11,844 bases of DNA from Clostridia bacterium (GTDB lineage: Bacteria > Bacillota > Clostridia > Oscillospirales > CAG-272), in the NCBI GenBank assembly GCA_017395885.1, contig JAFQNM010000256.1, positions 1 through 11,844 of the forward strand. Reading direction: 5' to 3'. Under the pieces are notes generated by a model, which did no database searches, was not told where the DNA came from, and saw only the letters and a program-made list of their open reading frames with translations. Positions 4,741-11,839 of this stretch are shown one piece after another. Each line of letters begins with the position of its first letter. Position 1 is the first letter of the stretch. A program made the position numbers and the translations under genes.

Positions 4741-5259
4741 TTATTCGGGAATAATAAGGCCGTAGTCTCCTGCTCTTCTCTTATAAACCACGCAAGTCTC
4801 CTCTGTTTCAACGTCCTTGAAAACAAAGAATTCGTGACCAAGCTGATTCATCTGGAGTATGGCCTCCTCAGGAGTCATAGGCTTTACCTTGAAGGTCTTT
4901 GTTCTGATCTCAAACTCCTCCTCCTCAGGCTCGGAGACCTCGTATTCGGGAATGCGGATGCTGTCTCTCAGCTTCTTTGTGAGACGGGTCTTGTTCTTTC
5001 TCATCTGACGCTCGATATTATACATACAGCAGTCCAGAGCATTCATAAACGTGGAGTTCTCTTCCTCGCTGCGGAAGAGGAACACACCCTGCTGAATCGT
5101 CACCTCAACGCGCTCCATATCTCTTACCCTTGACAGCTTTACAGTTGCAGCAGGGTCATCCCCGGGGAAGAACTTTTCAAATTTTGCAATCTTCTTCTCG
5201 ATATGCTCGCGGAGCTTTTCGTCTACGTTGAACTTCCTTGCGTTAATGGTGATCTTCAT
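4741..5259 (-). CDS. hpf: Long-form ribosome hibernation promoting factor
   Basis: Long HPF binds 30S subunits and dimerises 70S ribosomes into inactive 100S particles under starvation or stationary phase. The 172-residue product has the N-terminal HPF/RaiA domain (about 1-95, from MKITINARKF, which would sit in the decoding centre). An acidic linker follows (about 105-118, PEEEEF), then the C-terminal dimerisation domain (about 121-172) with VKPMTPEEAILQMNQLGHEF and YKRRAGDYGLIIPE. An in-frame ATG at 5277 exists, but the ATG at 5259 is preceded by GAAGGG at normal spacing and matches family starts. The gene has its own consensus promoter and a shared terminator, so it is monocistronic. Confidence 0.95.
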   Translation of the reverse strand: MKITINARKFNVDEKLREHIEKKIAKFEKFFPGDDPAATVKLSRVRDMERVEVTIQQGVFLFRSEEENSTFMNALDCCMYNIERQMRKNKTRLTKKLRDSIRIPEYEVSEPEEEEFEIRTKTFKVKPMTPEEAILQMNQLGHEFFVFKDVETEETCVVYKRRAGDYGLIIPE

Positions 5260-5313
5260 AATGTGCCCTTCTTTCATGGTGGATTTACAAAGAGCTTTCC
5301 CCTTTGCATTTTC

Positions 5314-5342
5314 ATTATAACACAGCTTATTCCGCTTGTCTA
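5314..5342 (-). promoter_or_regulatory. Sigma-A promoter of hpf
   Basis: Minus strand: -35 TAGACA (5342-5337), a 17-bp spacer and a perfect -10 TATAAT (5319-5314). No sigma-B-type sequence was seen, so stress control, if any, acts by another route. Confidence 0.85.
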
Positions 5343-5420
5343 TACGTTTTTGTAAAAAATGTATAAATTATTGCTTATTTCTCGTCTTAATTTGTAGATT
5401 TGTTCTCACCCTGCCCTCTG

Positions 5421-5449
5421 TTGACATTTTTCATAAACAGAGTTATCAT
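5421..5449 (+). promoter_or_regulatory. Sigma-A promoter of cca
   Basis: Plus strand: consensus -35 TTGACA (5421-5426), a 17-bp spacer and -10 TATCAT (5444-5449). The leader is about 28 nt. It is divergent from the hpf promoter, with an A+T-rich stretch of about 80 bp between them in which I see nothing else. Confidence 0.85.
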
Positions 5450-5483
5450 ATTTATATAAAGAGAACCTTTTCACGGAGGTACT

Positions 5484-6824
5484 ATGAAATTACCGATAGA
5501 AGCGATACGGCTTCTGACCCATCTTGAAAAGCATGGCATTTCTGCCTTTGTTGTTGGCGGAGCCGTTCGTGATATTATAATGGGCAAGGAGCCAAATGAC
5601 TACGATATTGCGGCAGAATGTCTGCCCGAGGACCTTTGCCACGCCTTTGAGGGCTTTGAAAGCTACACCACCGGCCTTCGCTTCGGTACCCTCAACGTCC
5701 TGTGGGAGGGCCGCTTCACTGAGATCACCTGCTGCAGGCGGGAGGGCTCCTACTCCGATCTTCGCCGCCCGGACAGCGTTGAGTTTTGCAAAAGCATCAC
5801 GGAGGATCTGGCACGCAGAGATTTCACCGTCAACGCCATGGCTATGGACAAAAGCGGCACCGTTACAGACCCCTTCGGCGGCAGAGATGACATTGAAAAG
5901 AAGATCATTCGCTGTGTGGGAGATGCAACGGCAAGATTTCGTGAGGATGCTCTGCGCATTATCCGTGCCCTCAGGTTTGCTTCTACTCTCGGATTTGAAA
6001 TAGAGGAGAGCACTGCTCTCGCCATCGGCCAATGCCGCCCTCTTCTCTCCTGTGTTGCGGGAGAGCGTATCTTCACCGAGCTCTCTAAGCTCCTTCTGGG
6101 TGACAGCGCCCTTAACGTGCTGCTGAAATACAAGGATGAGATCTGCACCGTTATCCCCGAGCTTTCTCCCTGCGTTGGCTTCGATCAGCACAACTCTTAC
6201 CATATTTACACGGTCTATGACCACATAGCTCACGCAGTTGACTGCTGCCCGAAGGACCTTCACATCCGCCTTGCCATGCTCCTTCACGACATCGGCAAGC
6301 CGCCTCTGTTTTTCATAGGCGAGGACGGCAGAGGCCACTTCTGGGGTCATCCCGAGCTTTCTGAGGAGATGGCCGAGGGGGTGCTGAAAAGGCTCAGAGT
6401 AGACTCAGAGCTGCTCCGCCACGTATGCTTTCTAATAAAGCACCACGACGTTCGCCCCGCTCCCACAAGGAAAAGTCTTGGTAAATATCTTCTCAAGGTA
6501 GGCTTTAAGGGAGCAAGAGAGCTTCTCCACGTGAGGAAAGCGGATATTCTTTCTCAGGCTCCTCAGTATTTCTATCAGCTTGATGATCTGGAGGAAAGCG
6601 CCCGTATTATCGACCGGCTGGAGAGCGAGGGCTTTTGTGTTTCCGTTCACGATCTTTGCGTTAACGGCAAGGATCTTATGGACCTCGGTCTCCCTCAGGG
6701 CAAGGCGGTGGGAAAGCTTTTGGACGAGCTTCTCTCTCTCGTTGCCTCTGAGCAGATAAAAAACGAAAGAGATGCACTTCTTGCCGCTGCAAAAAAGCGC
6801 ATCTCCTCTCGTAGGGACAGCTGA
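5484..6824 (+). CDS. cca: CCA tRNA nucleotidyltransferase with HD domain
   Basis: This enzyme adds or repairs the 3' CCA of tRNAs. The 446-residue product shows the nucleotidyltransferase head with GGAVRD (25-30) and the metal-binding D39-Y-D41, then RRDFTVNAMA (111-120) and the REDALRIIRALRFA helix (153-166). An HD domain carries LLHDIGKP (266-273) with H268 and D269 and further histidines to about 321. The C-terminal segment NGKDLMDLGLPQGKAVGKLL (394-413) is the usual tRNA-binding tail. Related poly(A) polymerases share the head, but the overall layout fits bacterial CCA enzymes. GGAGGT lies just before the ATG. A strong promoter is upstream. No terminator is seen: the stop is 4 bp from that of convergent pgeF. 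The neighbouring tRNA-Arg already encodes its CCA, so here it would be a repair function. Confidence 0.93.
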   Translation: MKLPIEAIRLLTHLEKHGISAFVVGGAVRDIIMGKEPNDYDIAAECLPEDLCHAFEGFESYTTGLRFGTLNVLWEGRFTEITCCRREGSYSDLRRPDSVEFCKSITEDLARRDFTVNAMAMDKSGTVTDPFGGRDDIEKKIIRCVGDATARFREDALRIIRALRFASTLGFEIEESTALAIGQCRPLLSCVAGERIFTELSKLLLGDSALNVLLKYKDEICTVIPELSPCVGFDQHNSYHIYTVYDHIAHAVDCCPKDLHIRLAMLLHDIGKPPLFFIGEDGRGHFWGHPELSEEMAEGVLKRLRVDSELLRHVCFLIKHHDVRPAPTRKSLGKYLLKVGFKGARELLHVRKADILSQAPQYFYQLDDLEESARIIDRLESEGFCVSVHDLCVNGKDLMDLGLPQGKAVGKLLDELLSLVASEQIKNERDALLAAAKKRISSRRDS

Positions 6825-6828
6825 TATT

Positions 6829-7617
6829 CTATTTTATTCCTATGACCGCACCCATTGTCCCTCTGTTTCCTCCCGTTGCACGGTGAGAATGATAAAGGAA
6901 AGGCTTGCACTGAGTGCACTCTGAGAGCACATCCACCTCTGCGGCACCTGCCTCCAGCAAAAGCTCACGGTTCATGCCTGCAATATCGGCAAAAAGCTCT
7001 CCGTTTCTTTCTTTAATATGTCTGCCTGCAAATTCAGGGCCTCTGAGAGAAACAACCGCATCCCGTCTCTCCTCCCAAACGTTGAAGCAGCAATCGTGGA
7101 TGCATGGGCCAATGGCGGCCACTACTCTTTCGGCGCCCATTTCAAATAGCATTCCAACAGCCTTCGGTGCTATACCGAGGGCTGTTCCCTTCCAGCCTGC
7201 ATGAACTGCGCCAACAATAAGGCCTCCGTCTCCCCTTATGCCGCAAAGCAGCACGGGAGCACAGTCTGCCACTCTGATAAGCAATGAGACCCCTCTCCTG
7301 TCCGTAACGAATCCGTCACAGGGGTAGGGTACGTCACGTGTGATGCCCTCTCCGCCGTTTTCCTCAGTTACTACTCTTATTTCATCGGAATGGATCTGCG
7401 GGCTGCCCACAACGTTCTCAGATACTCCTCCGTAGGAGCACAAAAGACGTATATTTTCTCTGACCGTGTCGTCACTGTCGCCTCTGTAAAACCCTGTGTT
7501 CATAGACCTTGTATGGTCAAGGGTGCTGACTCCCCCCTCACGGGTGGAAAAGGCATGGCCCACCCCCAAATTCTCCAGCAGGCTGCTCTGCCACACGGGT
7601 CTGTTATATACGAACAT
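6829..7617 (-). CDS. pgeF: PgeF/YfiH family (DUF152, polyphenol oxidase-like) protein
   Basis: This family (YfiH, YlmD) has been described as multicopper-oxidase-like, as purine nucleoside phosphorylase/adenosine deaminase-like, and as a peptidoglycan editing factor that keeps wrong amino acids out of the stem peptide. The exact role here cannot be decided. The 262-residue product has the family metal-site residues in PQIHSD (H76), VADCAPV (C119) and AVHAGWKGT (H139). It also has GPCI (170-173) and the C-terminal SHRATGGNRGTMGAVIG (244-260). Length is normal and there is no signal peptide. GAGGAGGAG lies directly before the ATG. It is 60 bp downstream of pduL on the same strand with a terminator hairpin between, and no good promoter of its own is visible. 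Confidence 0.9.
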   Translation of the reverse strand: MFVYNRPVWQSSLLENLGVGHAFSTREGGVSTLDHTRSMNTGFYRGDSDDTVRENIRLLCSYGGVSENVVGSPQIHSDEIRVVTEENGGEGITRDVPYPCDGFVTDRRGVSLLIRVADCAPVLLCGIRGDGGLIVGAVHAGWKGTALGIAPKAVGMLFEMGAERVVAAIGPCIHDCCFNVWEERRDAVVSLRGPEFAGRHIKERNGELFADIAGMNRELLLEAGAAEVDVLSECTQCKPFLYHSHRATGGNRGTMGAVIGIK

Positions 7618-7631
7618 ACGCTCCTCCTCTG

Positions 7632-7663
7632 AAAAAAACGACTGCCGTAAAGCAGCCGTTTTT
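7632..7663 (-). terminator. Intrinsic terminator of pduL
   Basis: On the minus strand, 7663-7653 pairs with 7646-7636 as an 11-bp stem with one G-T, loop TTTACG, and a T-run continuing to 7632. It starts 14 bp after the pduL stop and ends a few bases before the pgeF ribosome binding site, so pgeF depends on read-through or an unseen internal promoter. Confidence 0.8.
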
Positions 7664-7677
7664 AGTATATGCAGAAA

Positions 7678-8253
7678 TTACTTAATGATCTCGCCGTAGC
7701 ACTGGCCGAACGCACAAGCAGCGTTAGCCTCGTCTGTATCGATATGCATAGCGCCTGCAAAGTTGGGGTTAACGCGAACAACAACGTCACCGAAAACGGT
7801 AGTTCTGTCTGTGCTCTCGATCTTAACGGAAACGATCTCCTTATCGGCAACGCCTGCTGCTGCAGCCTCATCGGGAGTGAAGTGGATGTGACGCTTAGCA
7901 ATGATAACGCCCTCAGCGATCTCAACCTCACCTGCGGGGCCTACGATCTTACAGGGAGCGCTTCCCTTAACGTCGCCGCTTTCACGAACGGGAGCTGCAA
8001 CGCCCAGTGTTCTCGCATCGGTAAAGGAAACCTCAACCTGTGTTGCGGGGCGGGCAGGTCCGAGGATGATAACGTTTGCAATAGACTTCTTGGGGCCAAC
8101 GAGAGTTACTCTCTCCTCGCAAGCGAACTGGCCGGGCTGGCTCAGGTCCTTCTTATGAGTGAGGGTTGCACCTGCGCCGAAGAGTGTTTCGATATCGGCA
8201 GCAGAAAGATGCACGTGGCGAGCGCTGGTTTCTACAAGAACTTTGTTATTCAT
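7678..8253 (-). CDS. pduL: PduL-type phosphate acyltransferase
   Basis: PduL enzymes exchange CoA and phosphate on short acyl groups (propanoyl or acetyl), feeding acyl-phosphate to a kinase for ATP. The 191-residue product has both PduL repeats. These show SARHVHLS (10-17), LGPARPATQVEVSFTDARTLG (64-84), AKRHIHF (119-125) and MHIDTDEANAA (169-179), with the metal-binding histidines in place. It begins directly at the catalytic domain, without the N-terminal targeting helix of microcompartment-associated PduL, and no shell genes are near. It is therefore probably a cytosolic phosphotransacylase standing in for Pta; no acetate kinase gene is in the window. The ATG at 8253 follows AAAGGAAG at 9 nt. 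An ATG at 8277 would add eight residues but lies upstream of that site. Confidence 0.93.
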   Translation of the reverse strand: MNNKVLVETSARHVHLSAADIETLFGAGATLTHKKDLSQPGQFACEERVTLVGPKKSIANVIILGPARPATQVEVSFTDARTLGVAAPVRESGDVKGSAPCKIVGPAGEVEIAEGVIIAKRHIHFTPDEAAAAGVADKEIVSVKIESTDRTTVFGDVVVRVNPNFAGAMHIDTDEANAACAFGQCYGEIIK

Positions 8254-8288
8254 TGGTTTATACTTCCTTTCATTCATTTATATATTCA

Positions 8289-8317
8289 ATTATATCACCG
8301 CATATACCCAAAATCAA
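8289..8317 (-). promoter_or_regulatory. Sigma-A promoter of pduL
   Basis: Minus strand: -35 TTGATT (8317-8312), a 17-bp spacer and a perfect -10 TATAAT (8294-8289). It lies between araC-like and pduL, so pduL need not depend on read-through from the regulator gene, although no terminator separates the two. Confidence 0.85.
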
Positions 8318-8358
8318 CAGTTTTTGCATATTTATTAGGTCAGCGGTACCTCTGTTTG

Positions 8359-9153
8359 TCATTTGTTCTTCTTTGCACGCTCTCTATAGGCCGTGGGCGA
8401 GCAGCCCTTTCTTTTTGAGAAAAAGGCAGAAAAGGCCAAGGGGTCGCTATATCCCACAGAGGCCGCCACCTGAGAAATATTCATATCTCCCGAGCAGAGA
8501 AGGATCTTTGCCTGGTCAAGGCAGAACCGGTTCAGATATTCCTTTGGCGAAACACCGTACTCCTCTGTGAACACACGGTACAGATATGACTGGCTGATGT
8601 TCAGATGCTCTGCCAGCTCCGCAACGGAGGGACGGCGATGGTAGTTGGTCTCTATAAAATCCTTGGCGCTTCTGGCATAAACCGAGGCCTTGCTCTGCTC
8701 TGCTTTTACAGAGCTGTGGTTTTTCAGAATATTCAGGTATAGGAGCAGGCACTCAACGGGGTCTGCCGAGATGGTGCGGTTGCGGCAAACGTTTCTGTAC
8801 TGCTCCTCAAGAACGTCTACAAAATCATAATTGAATATCTTTGTGGCCGTGTTAAGATCATAATATTTGAGAAAATAATCAGGGTCCGGTGTTTCAAGTA
8901 TGAACCACAGGTATTTCCACGGGTCTGACTTTGAGGGATGGTACTCCACCGTGTTGCCCGGAAAGAACACAAAGCCCTGCCCGGCGGTGACAGGATTTCC
9001 CAGGTAATAGCCCTTTCCCTTTATGCAATAATGGATAACAAATGCGTTTCTGCATATGGGGCCGCTGCGTGTGTGGCGTGGCTCGTGAGCACATCCAACA
9101 GACAGCACGTTTATTCTGGGAAGTCTATCTGATGCAAAAATTTCAAAAGACAT
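8359..9153 (-). CDS. AraC-family transcriptional regulator
   Basis: The 264-residue product has an N-terminal cupin-like ligand-binding region (about 15-90, including VIHYCIKGKGYYLGNPV and a GQGFVFFPGNTVEYHP strand pair). A linker region of about 75 residues follows, then a C-terminal AraC DNA-binding domain with two helix-turn-helices (about 160-258). The second ends in the family signature VGYSDPLAFSAFFSKRKGCSPTAYR. Such proteins commonly activate sugar or glycan genes on sensing a small ligand. Divergent transcription from the large dockerin gene makes that gene the likely target (inference). The start is supported by AGGAGGTGG before the ATG. It ends about 40 bp before the pduL -35 box, with no clear terminator. 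Confidence 0.92.
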   Translation of the reverse strand: MSFEIFASDRLPRINVLSVGCAHEPRHTRSGPICRNAFVIHYCIKGKGYYLGNPVTAGQGFVFFPGNTVEYHPSKSDPWKYLWFILETPDPDYFLKYYDLNTATKIFNYDFVDVLEEQYRNVCRNRTISADPVECLLLYLNILKNHSSVKAEQSKASVYARSAKDFIETNYHRRPSVAELAEHLNISQSYLYRVFTEEYGVSPKEYLNRFCLDQAKILLCSGDMNISQVAASVGYSDPLAFSAFFSKRKGCSPTAYRERAKKNK

Positions 9154-9177
9154 GATTCCACCTCCTGTGTTGTTATG

Positions 9178-9207
9178 ATTTTAACATATTTGAGAATGAT
9201 TTTTCAA
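9178..9207 (-). promoter_or_regulatory. Extended -10 promoter of the AraC-type gene
   Basis: Minus strand: -35 TTGAAA (9207-9202), an 18-bp spacer and TAAAAT (9183-9178) with an extended -10 TG one base upstream. This matches the spacer length and the TGTTAAAAT core of the XRE gene promoter. Confidence 0.8.
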
Positions 9208-9331
9208 TAGTAAACAGAATATTTTTATGATAAACTTATGGTAGATTCGATAATTGTACCGTTTTTCGGGACTTGCTTTCGAAAATCCGCTAAAAGCCCA
9301 CACGGGCTCAATCAGAAAGGAGCAATCTCAA
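9208..9331 (+). promoter_or_regulatory. Promoter and leader region of the dockerin-DUF4838 gene
   Basis: No strong sigma-A promoter reads rightwards here. TATGAT (9226-9231) with a poor -35 is the best candidate, which would suit an activator-dependent promoter. Two small hairpins occupy the leader: 9263-9268 with 9280-9285, and 9295-9299 with 9304-9308. The second ends 7 nt before the ribosome binding site AAAGGAG (9316-9322). Assignment of AraC control is inference from the divergent layout. Confidence 0.4.
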
Positions 9332-11656
9332 ATGAAAAAGATCTTATCTGCGATCCTTTGCTTTGTGATGGTTCTGTCCTCTCTCTCCGTGGCGGTTTCT
9401 GCCGCTCAGTACAACCCCGAGACCCTTGATGAGGACAACTTCAATATCACCCAGAACATTATGGAGGACGAGACCTACCTCCTCGGTGATGCAGACAGCA
9501 ACGGCGAGATCAACGCCATTGACTCTCTTACCGTTAAGACTACCCTTTCCGGCACGGCTTCTGTTTTCTGCGACCTGGAGGCTATCGACTTCGATGCAGA
9601 CGGAAAGCTCAGCCCTACAGACTCCTACTATATGAGAGCCTGCCTTGCAGGTAAGCTCTCTCTGGCAGACCTGGACGGCGACTATCAGCTCTATAACCTT
9701 ATGATCGGCGGAGTTTCCATCGAAAACTTCTCCATCGTTATCCCCGCTGATGCAGTTTACGATTCTAACCTCTATTTCGCAACAGAGCTTCTCTATGAGT
9801 ACATAAAGAAGGCAACAGGCGTTTCTCTCACTATTGAGAGAGGAACGGCAAGCGGCTCAAACGCTATCTATCTCTACAACGTCAGCGACAGCAGCGACCT
9901 GGGTCAGGAGCTCGGCCACGAGGGCTACAAGATCGAGGTCAAGGACGGAAGCCTCCATATCTACGGCACTCACCGTGGTAATATGTATGCCGCATACGAG
10001 ATCATTGAGAGATATCTCGGCTACAGCTTCTTTATCAAGGACAACACCTTCAGCTACAAGCAGAGAGTTGTTGATATTGAGGAGGGCCTCTCTGAGACCT
10101 TTGTTCCCACCTACAGATTCAGACACACAAAGTCCACCTTCCCCGCAGGCAACCGCGAGGCAACATATCTCCCCCGCAAGCTGAACGGTAGCCAGAGCTA
10201 TAACTATAAGAACGAAAAGAGAAGCCTTGAATACTACGGCGACTTCGTTGGCCCCGTATTCAACAACATACACTCCTATGCCTACTACTGGCAGATGGGC
10301 ACGGGTACTATGCCCGAGGACGACGGCGTTACCGCGCTTGAGGCTCGCTACTATGCCAAGTATCAGTCCGGTGAGTGGCAGGACGAAACAAAGTGGGAGC
10401 CCTGCGCTACCAACGAGGACAAGTATAAGATTCTCTTCTCCGGCTTCCTCGATACTATCAGAATGATCGAGGCAAGAGGCTATCCCATCATATACCAGGA
10501 CGGCACAAACTGCTACTCCTTCTCTATCAACGATAACTCCAACTGGTGCACCTGCCGTAACTGTGCAAAGGAGACCAGAGCAAAGACCGGTACAGGCCTT
10601 TACCTTGAGCTTGCAAACAGAGGCGCCCGCGATATTCAGCAGTATTATCCCGGCCTCAAGGTGTTCACCTGGACTTATACAAGAGAAATGCCTATTGGCG
10701 TTCTCCCCGATGAGAACCTTGTTATCGTTCTTGCAGGCTTCAACTGCATCAACCACCACCTTGGCGGTGAGGGTGAGGACGATTGCACCAACACCTCCTT
10801 CTTCGGCTTTGATAACAACACCTTCGAGGAGAGAATTCAGGGCTGGAATGAGCTCTGCAAGCAGACCGGCGCAGAGATCTGGTTCTGGTACTATCCCGAA
10901 TCTCACTACTTCTGGTTTGTTGATATCCCCTGCATCTACACCATCTATCACGATATAAAGTGGCTCAACGAGAACGGCGTTAACGGTATGTTCTACGAGG
11001 GTAGCGGCGGCCGAGGATATGCATTTGAGAACCTCAAGGCATATCTTGCAACCCAGGTTATGTACGATCCCTCTATGACTCTTGAGGAATATGAAGAGCT
11101 TCTGAAGAGCTATCTCTACGAGTGCTACGGCAGAGGCTGGGAGAATATCTATACCGTTGTTCAGATGTTTGAGGAGGCAGGCGATGCCGTTGGCTTCGAA
11201 ACTTCTGCAGGCTCCTCCTACTGCTATATCGGTAACTACGACAGAGCATACGACCTTGTTTCTGTTGTTTATCTCAACGATAATTATGAGACCATCAGAA
11301 ACCTCATTCTCGAAGCTATTGATATGTACGACTCTGAGCTTACCACAAACTCCTCTATGGTAGTTAAGAAGCTCAACGACCTGTTCAACTACTTCGAGAT
11401 CCTCGGTCTCGGCGCTACCTACCTCGATAACTACGTTAACGGAACAGACGATCAGAGAGCTGAGTATGCAACCAGAGCGGCTGAGTTCCTCAGCTACTAT
11501 CACACAAACGGTATGACCGTCAGCAGCTATGAGGAGTATAGCGCAAACGTTCCCTCCGAGTTTGACCTCGAGGCAGGCAACCCCGTTTACTACTTCTGCC
11601 CCGGCGGCTCAAGAAGAGCACACGTTATCGCTCTCCTTGGCGAAGAACCCGCATAA
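9332..11656 (+). CDS. Secreted dockerin-bearing DUF4838 protein, putative glycan-active enzyme
   Basis: The 774-residue product starts with a signal peptide (about 1-24, ending VSA/AQ), so it is exported. Residues 49-113 form a type I dockerin with two calcium-binding repeats, DADSNGEINAID (53-64) and DFDADGKLSPTD (86-97), both with all ligand positions filled. About 125-250 resembles the beta-sandwich/hexosaminidase-like N-terminal domain that precedes many glycosidase barrels. About 260-620 fits DUF4838, with the cysteine cluster CTCRNC (406-411), WTYTREMP, WFWYYPESHYFW (517-528) and GVNGMFYEGSGGRGYAFENLKAYL (549-572). A helical C-terminal part follows. DUF4838 proteins occur in glycan-use loci; the substrate is unknown. 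AAAGGAG precedes the ATG at 9332. The frame is open further upstream to 9254, but the signal peptide and binding site fix this start. There is no cell-wall anchor; attachment would be through a cohesin, none of which is encoded here. Confidence 0.85.
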   Translation: MKKILSAILCFVMVLSSLSVAVSAAQYNPETLDEDNFNITQNIMEDETYLLGDADSNGEINAIDSLTVKTTLSGTASVFCDLEAIDFDADGKLSPTDSYYMRACLAGKLSLADLDGDYQLYNLMIGGVSIENFSIVIPADAVYDSNLYFATELLYEYIKKATGVSLTIERGTASGSNAIYLYNVSDSSDLGQELGHEGYKIEVKDGSLHIYGTHRGNMYAAYEIIERYLGYSFFIKDNTFSYKQRVVDIEEGLSETFVPTYRFRHTKSTFPAGNREATYLPRKLNGSQSYNYKNEKRSLEYYGDFVGPVFNNIHSYAYYWQMGTGTMPEDDGVTALEARYYAKYQSGEWQDETKWEPCATNEDKYKILFSGFLDTIRMIEARGYPIIYQDGTNCYSFSINDNSNWCTCRNCAKETRAKTGTGLYLELANRGARDIQQYYPGLKVFTWTYTREMPIGVLPDENLVIVLAGFNCINHHLGGEGEDDCTNTSFFGFDNNTFEERIQGWNELCKQTGAEIWFWYYPESHYFWFVDIPCIYTIYHDIKWLNENGVNGMFYEGSGGRGYAFENLKAYLATQVMYDPSMTLEEYEELLKSYLYECYGRGWENIYTVVQMFEEAGDAVGFETSAGSSYCYIGNYDRAYDLVSVVYLNDNYETIRNLILEAIDMYDSELTTNSSMVVKKLNDLFNYFEILGLGATYLDNYVNGTDDQRAEYATRAAEFLSYYHTNGMTVSSYEEYSANVPSEFDLEAGNPVYYFCPGGSRRAHVIALLGEEPA

Positions 11657-11665
11657 TTTCATGTT

Positions 11666-11709
11666 TAATAAAAAGCTCTCCCTACGTGCAGTAGGGAGAG
11701 CTTTTTATT
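11666..11709. terminator. Strong terminator after the dockerin gene
   Basis: A perfect 18-bp stem (11667-11684 with 11692-11709), extended by a C-G pair in the loop, has an AAAAA tract on the left and TTTTT on the right. It lies 10 nt after the stop codon and can work in both directions. Confidence 0.92.
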
Positions 11710-11801
11710 CGTTCCGAAAGCTTGTAAATTCCGGTTTTTCGGGGAGGAGAGAATAGTCTAGTCGCTTTTTTGAAAAAAAGCTCCGCAAAAAACTTTAAAC
11801 A

Positions 11802-11839
11802 GGTTTATATAAAGGGAGCACACTCCCTTTATATAAACC
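11802..11839. repeat. Perfect 17-bp inverted repeat at the right edge
   Basis: 11802-11818 and 11823-11839 are exact inverted repeats around loop CACA. The arms are A+T-rich outside and G+C-rich near the loop. On the minus strand it is followed after some 8 nt by a run of Ts, so it may be the terminator of a minus-strand gene beyond the window. The 92 bp between it and the previous terminator hold no gene. Confidence 0.7.

Noticed and set aside
7669..8418. 249-residue plus-strand frame opposite pduL
   Set aside because: It is antisense to a clear PduL gene, and its Asn/Ser/Cys-rich translation has no family features.
9857..11503. 548-residue minus-strand open frame opposite the dockerin gene
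   Set aside because: It is an antisense shadow of a strongly supported gene. It lacks a signal peptide, recognisable motifs and a binding site, and results from codon bias.
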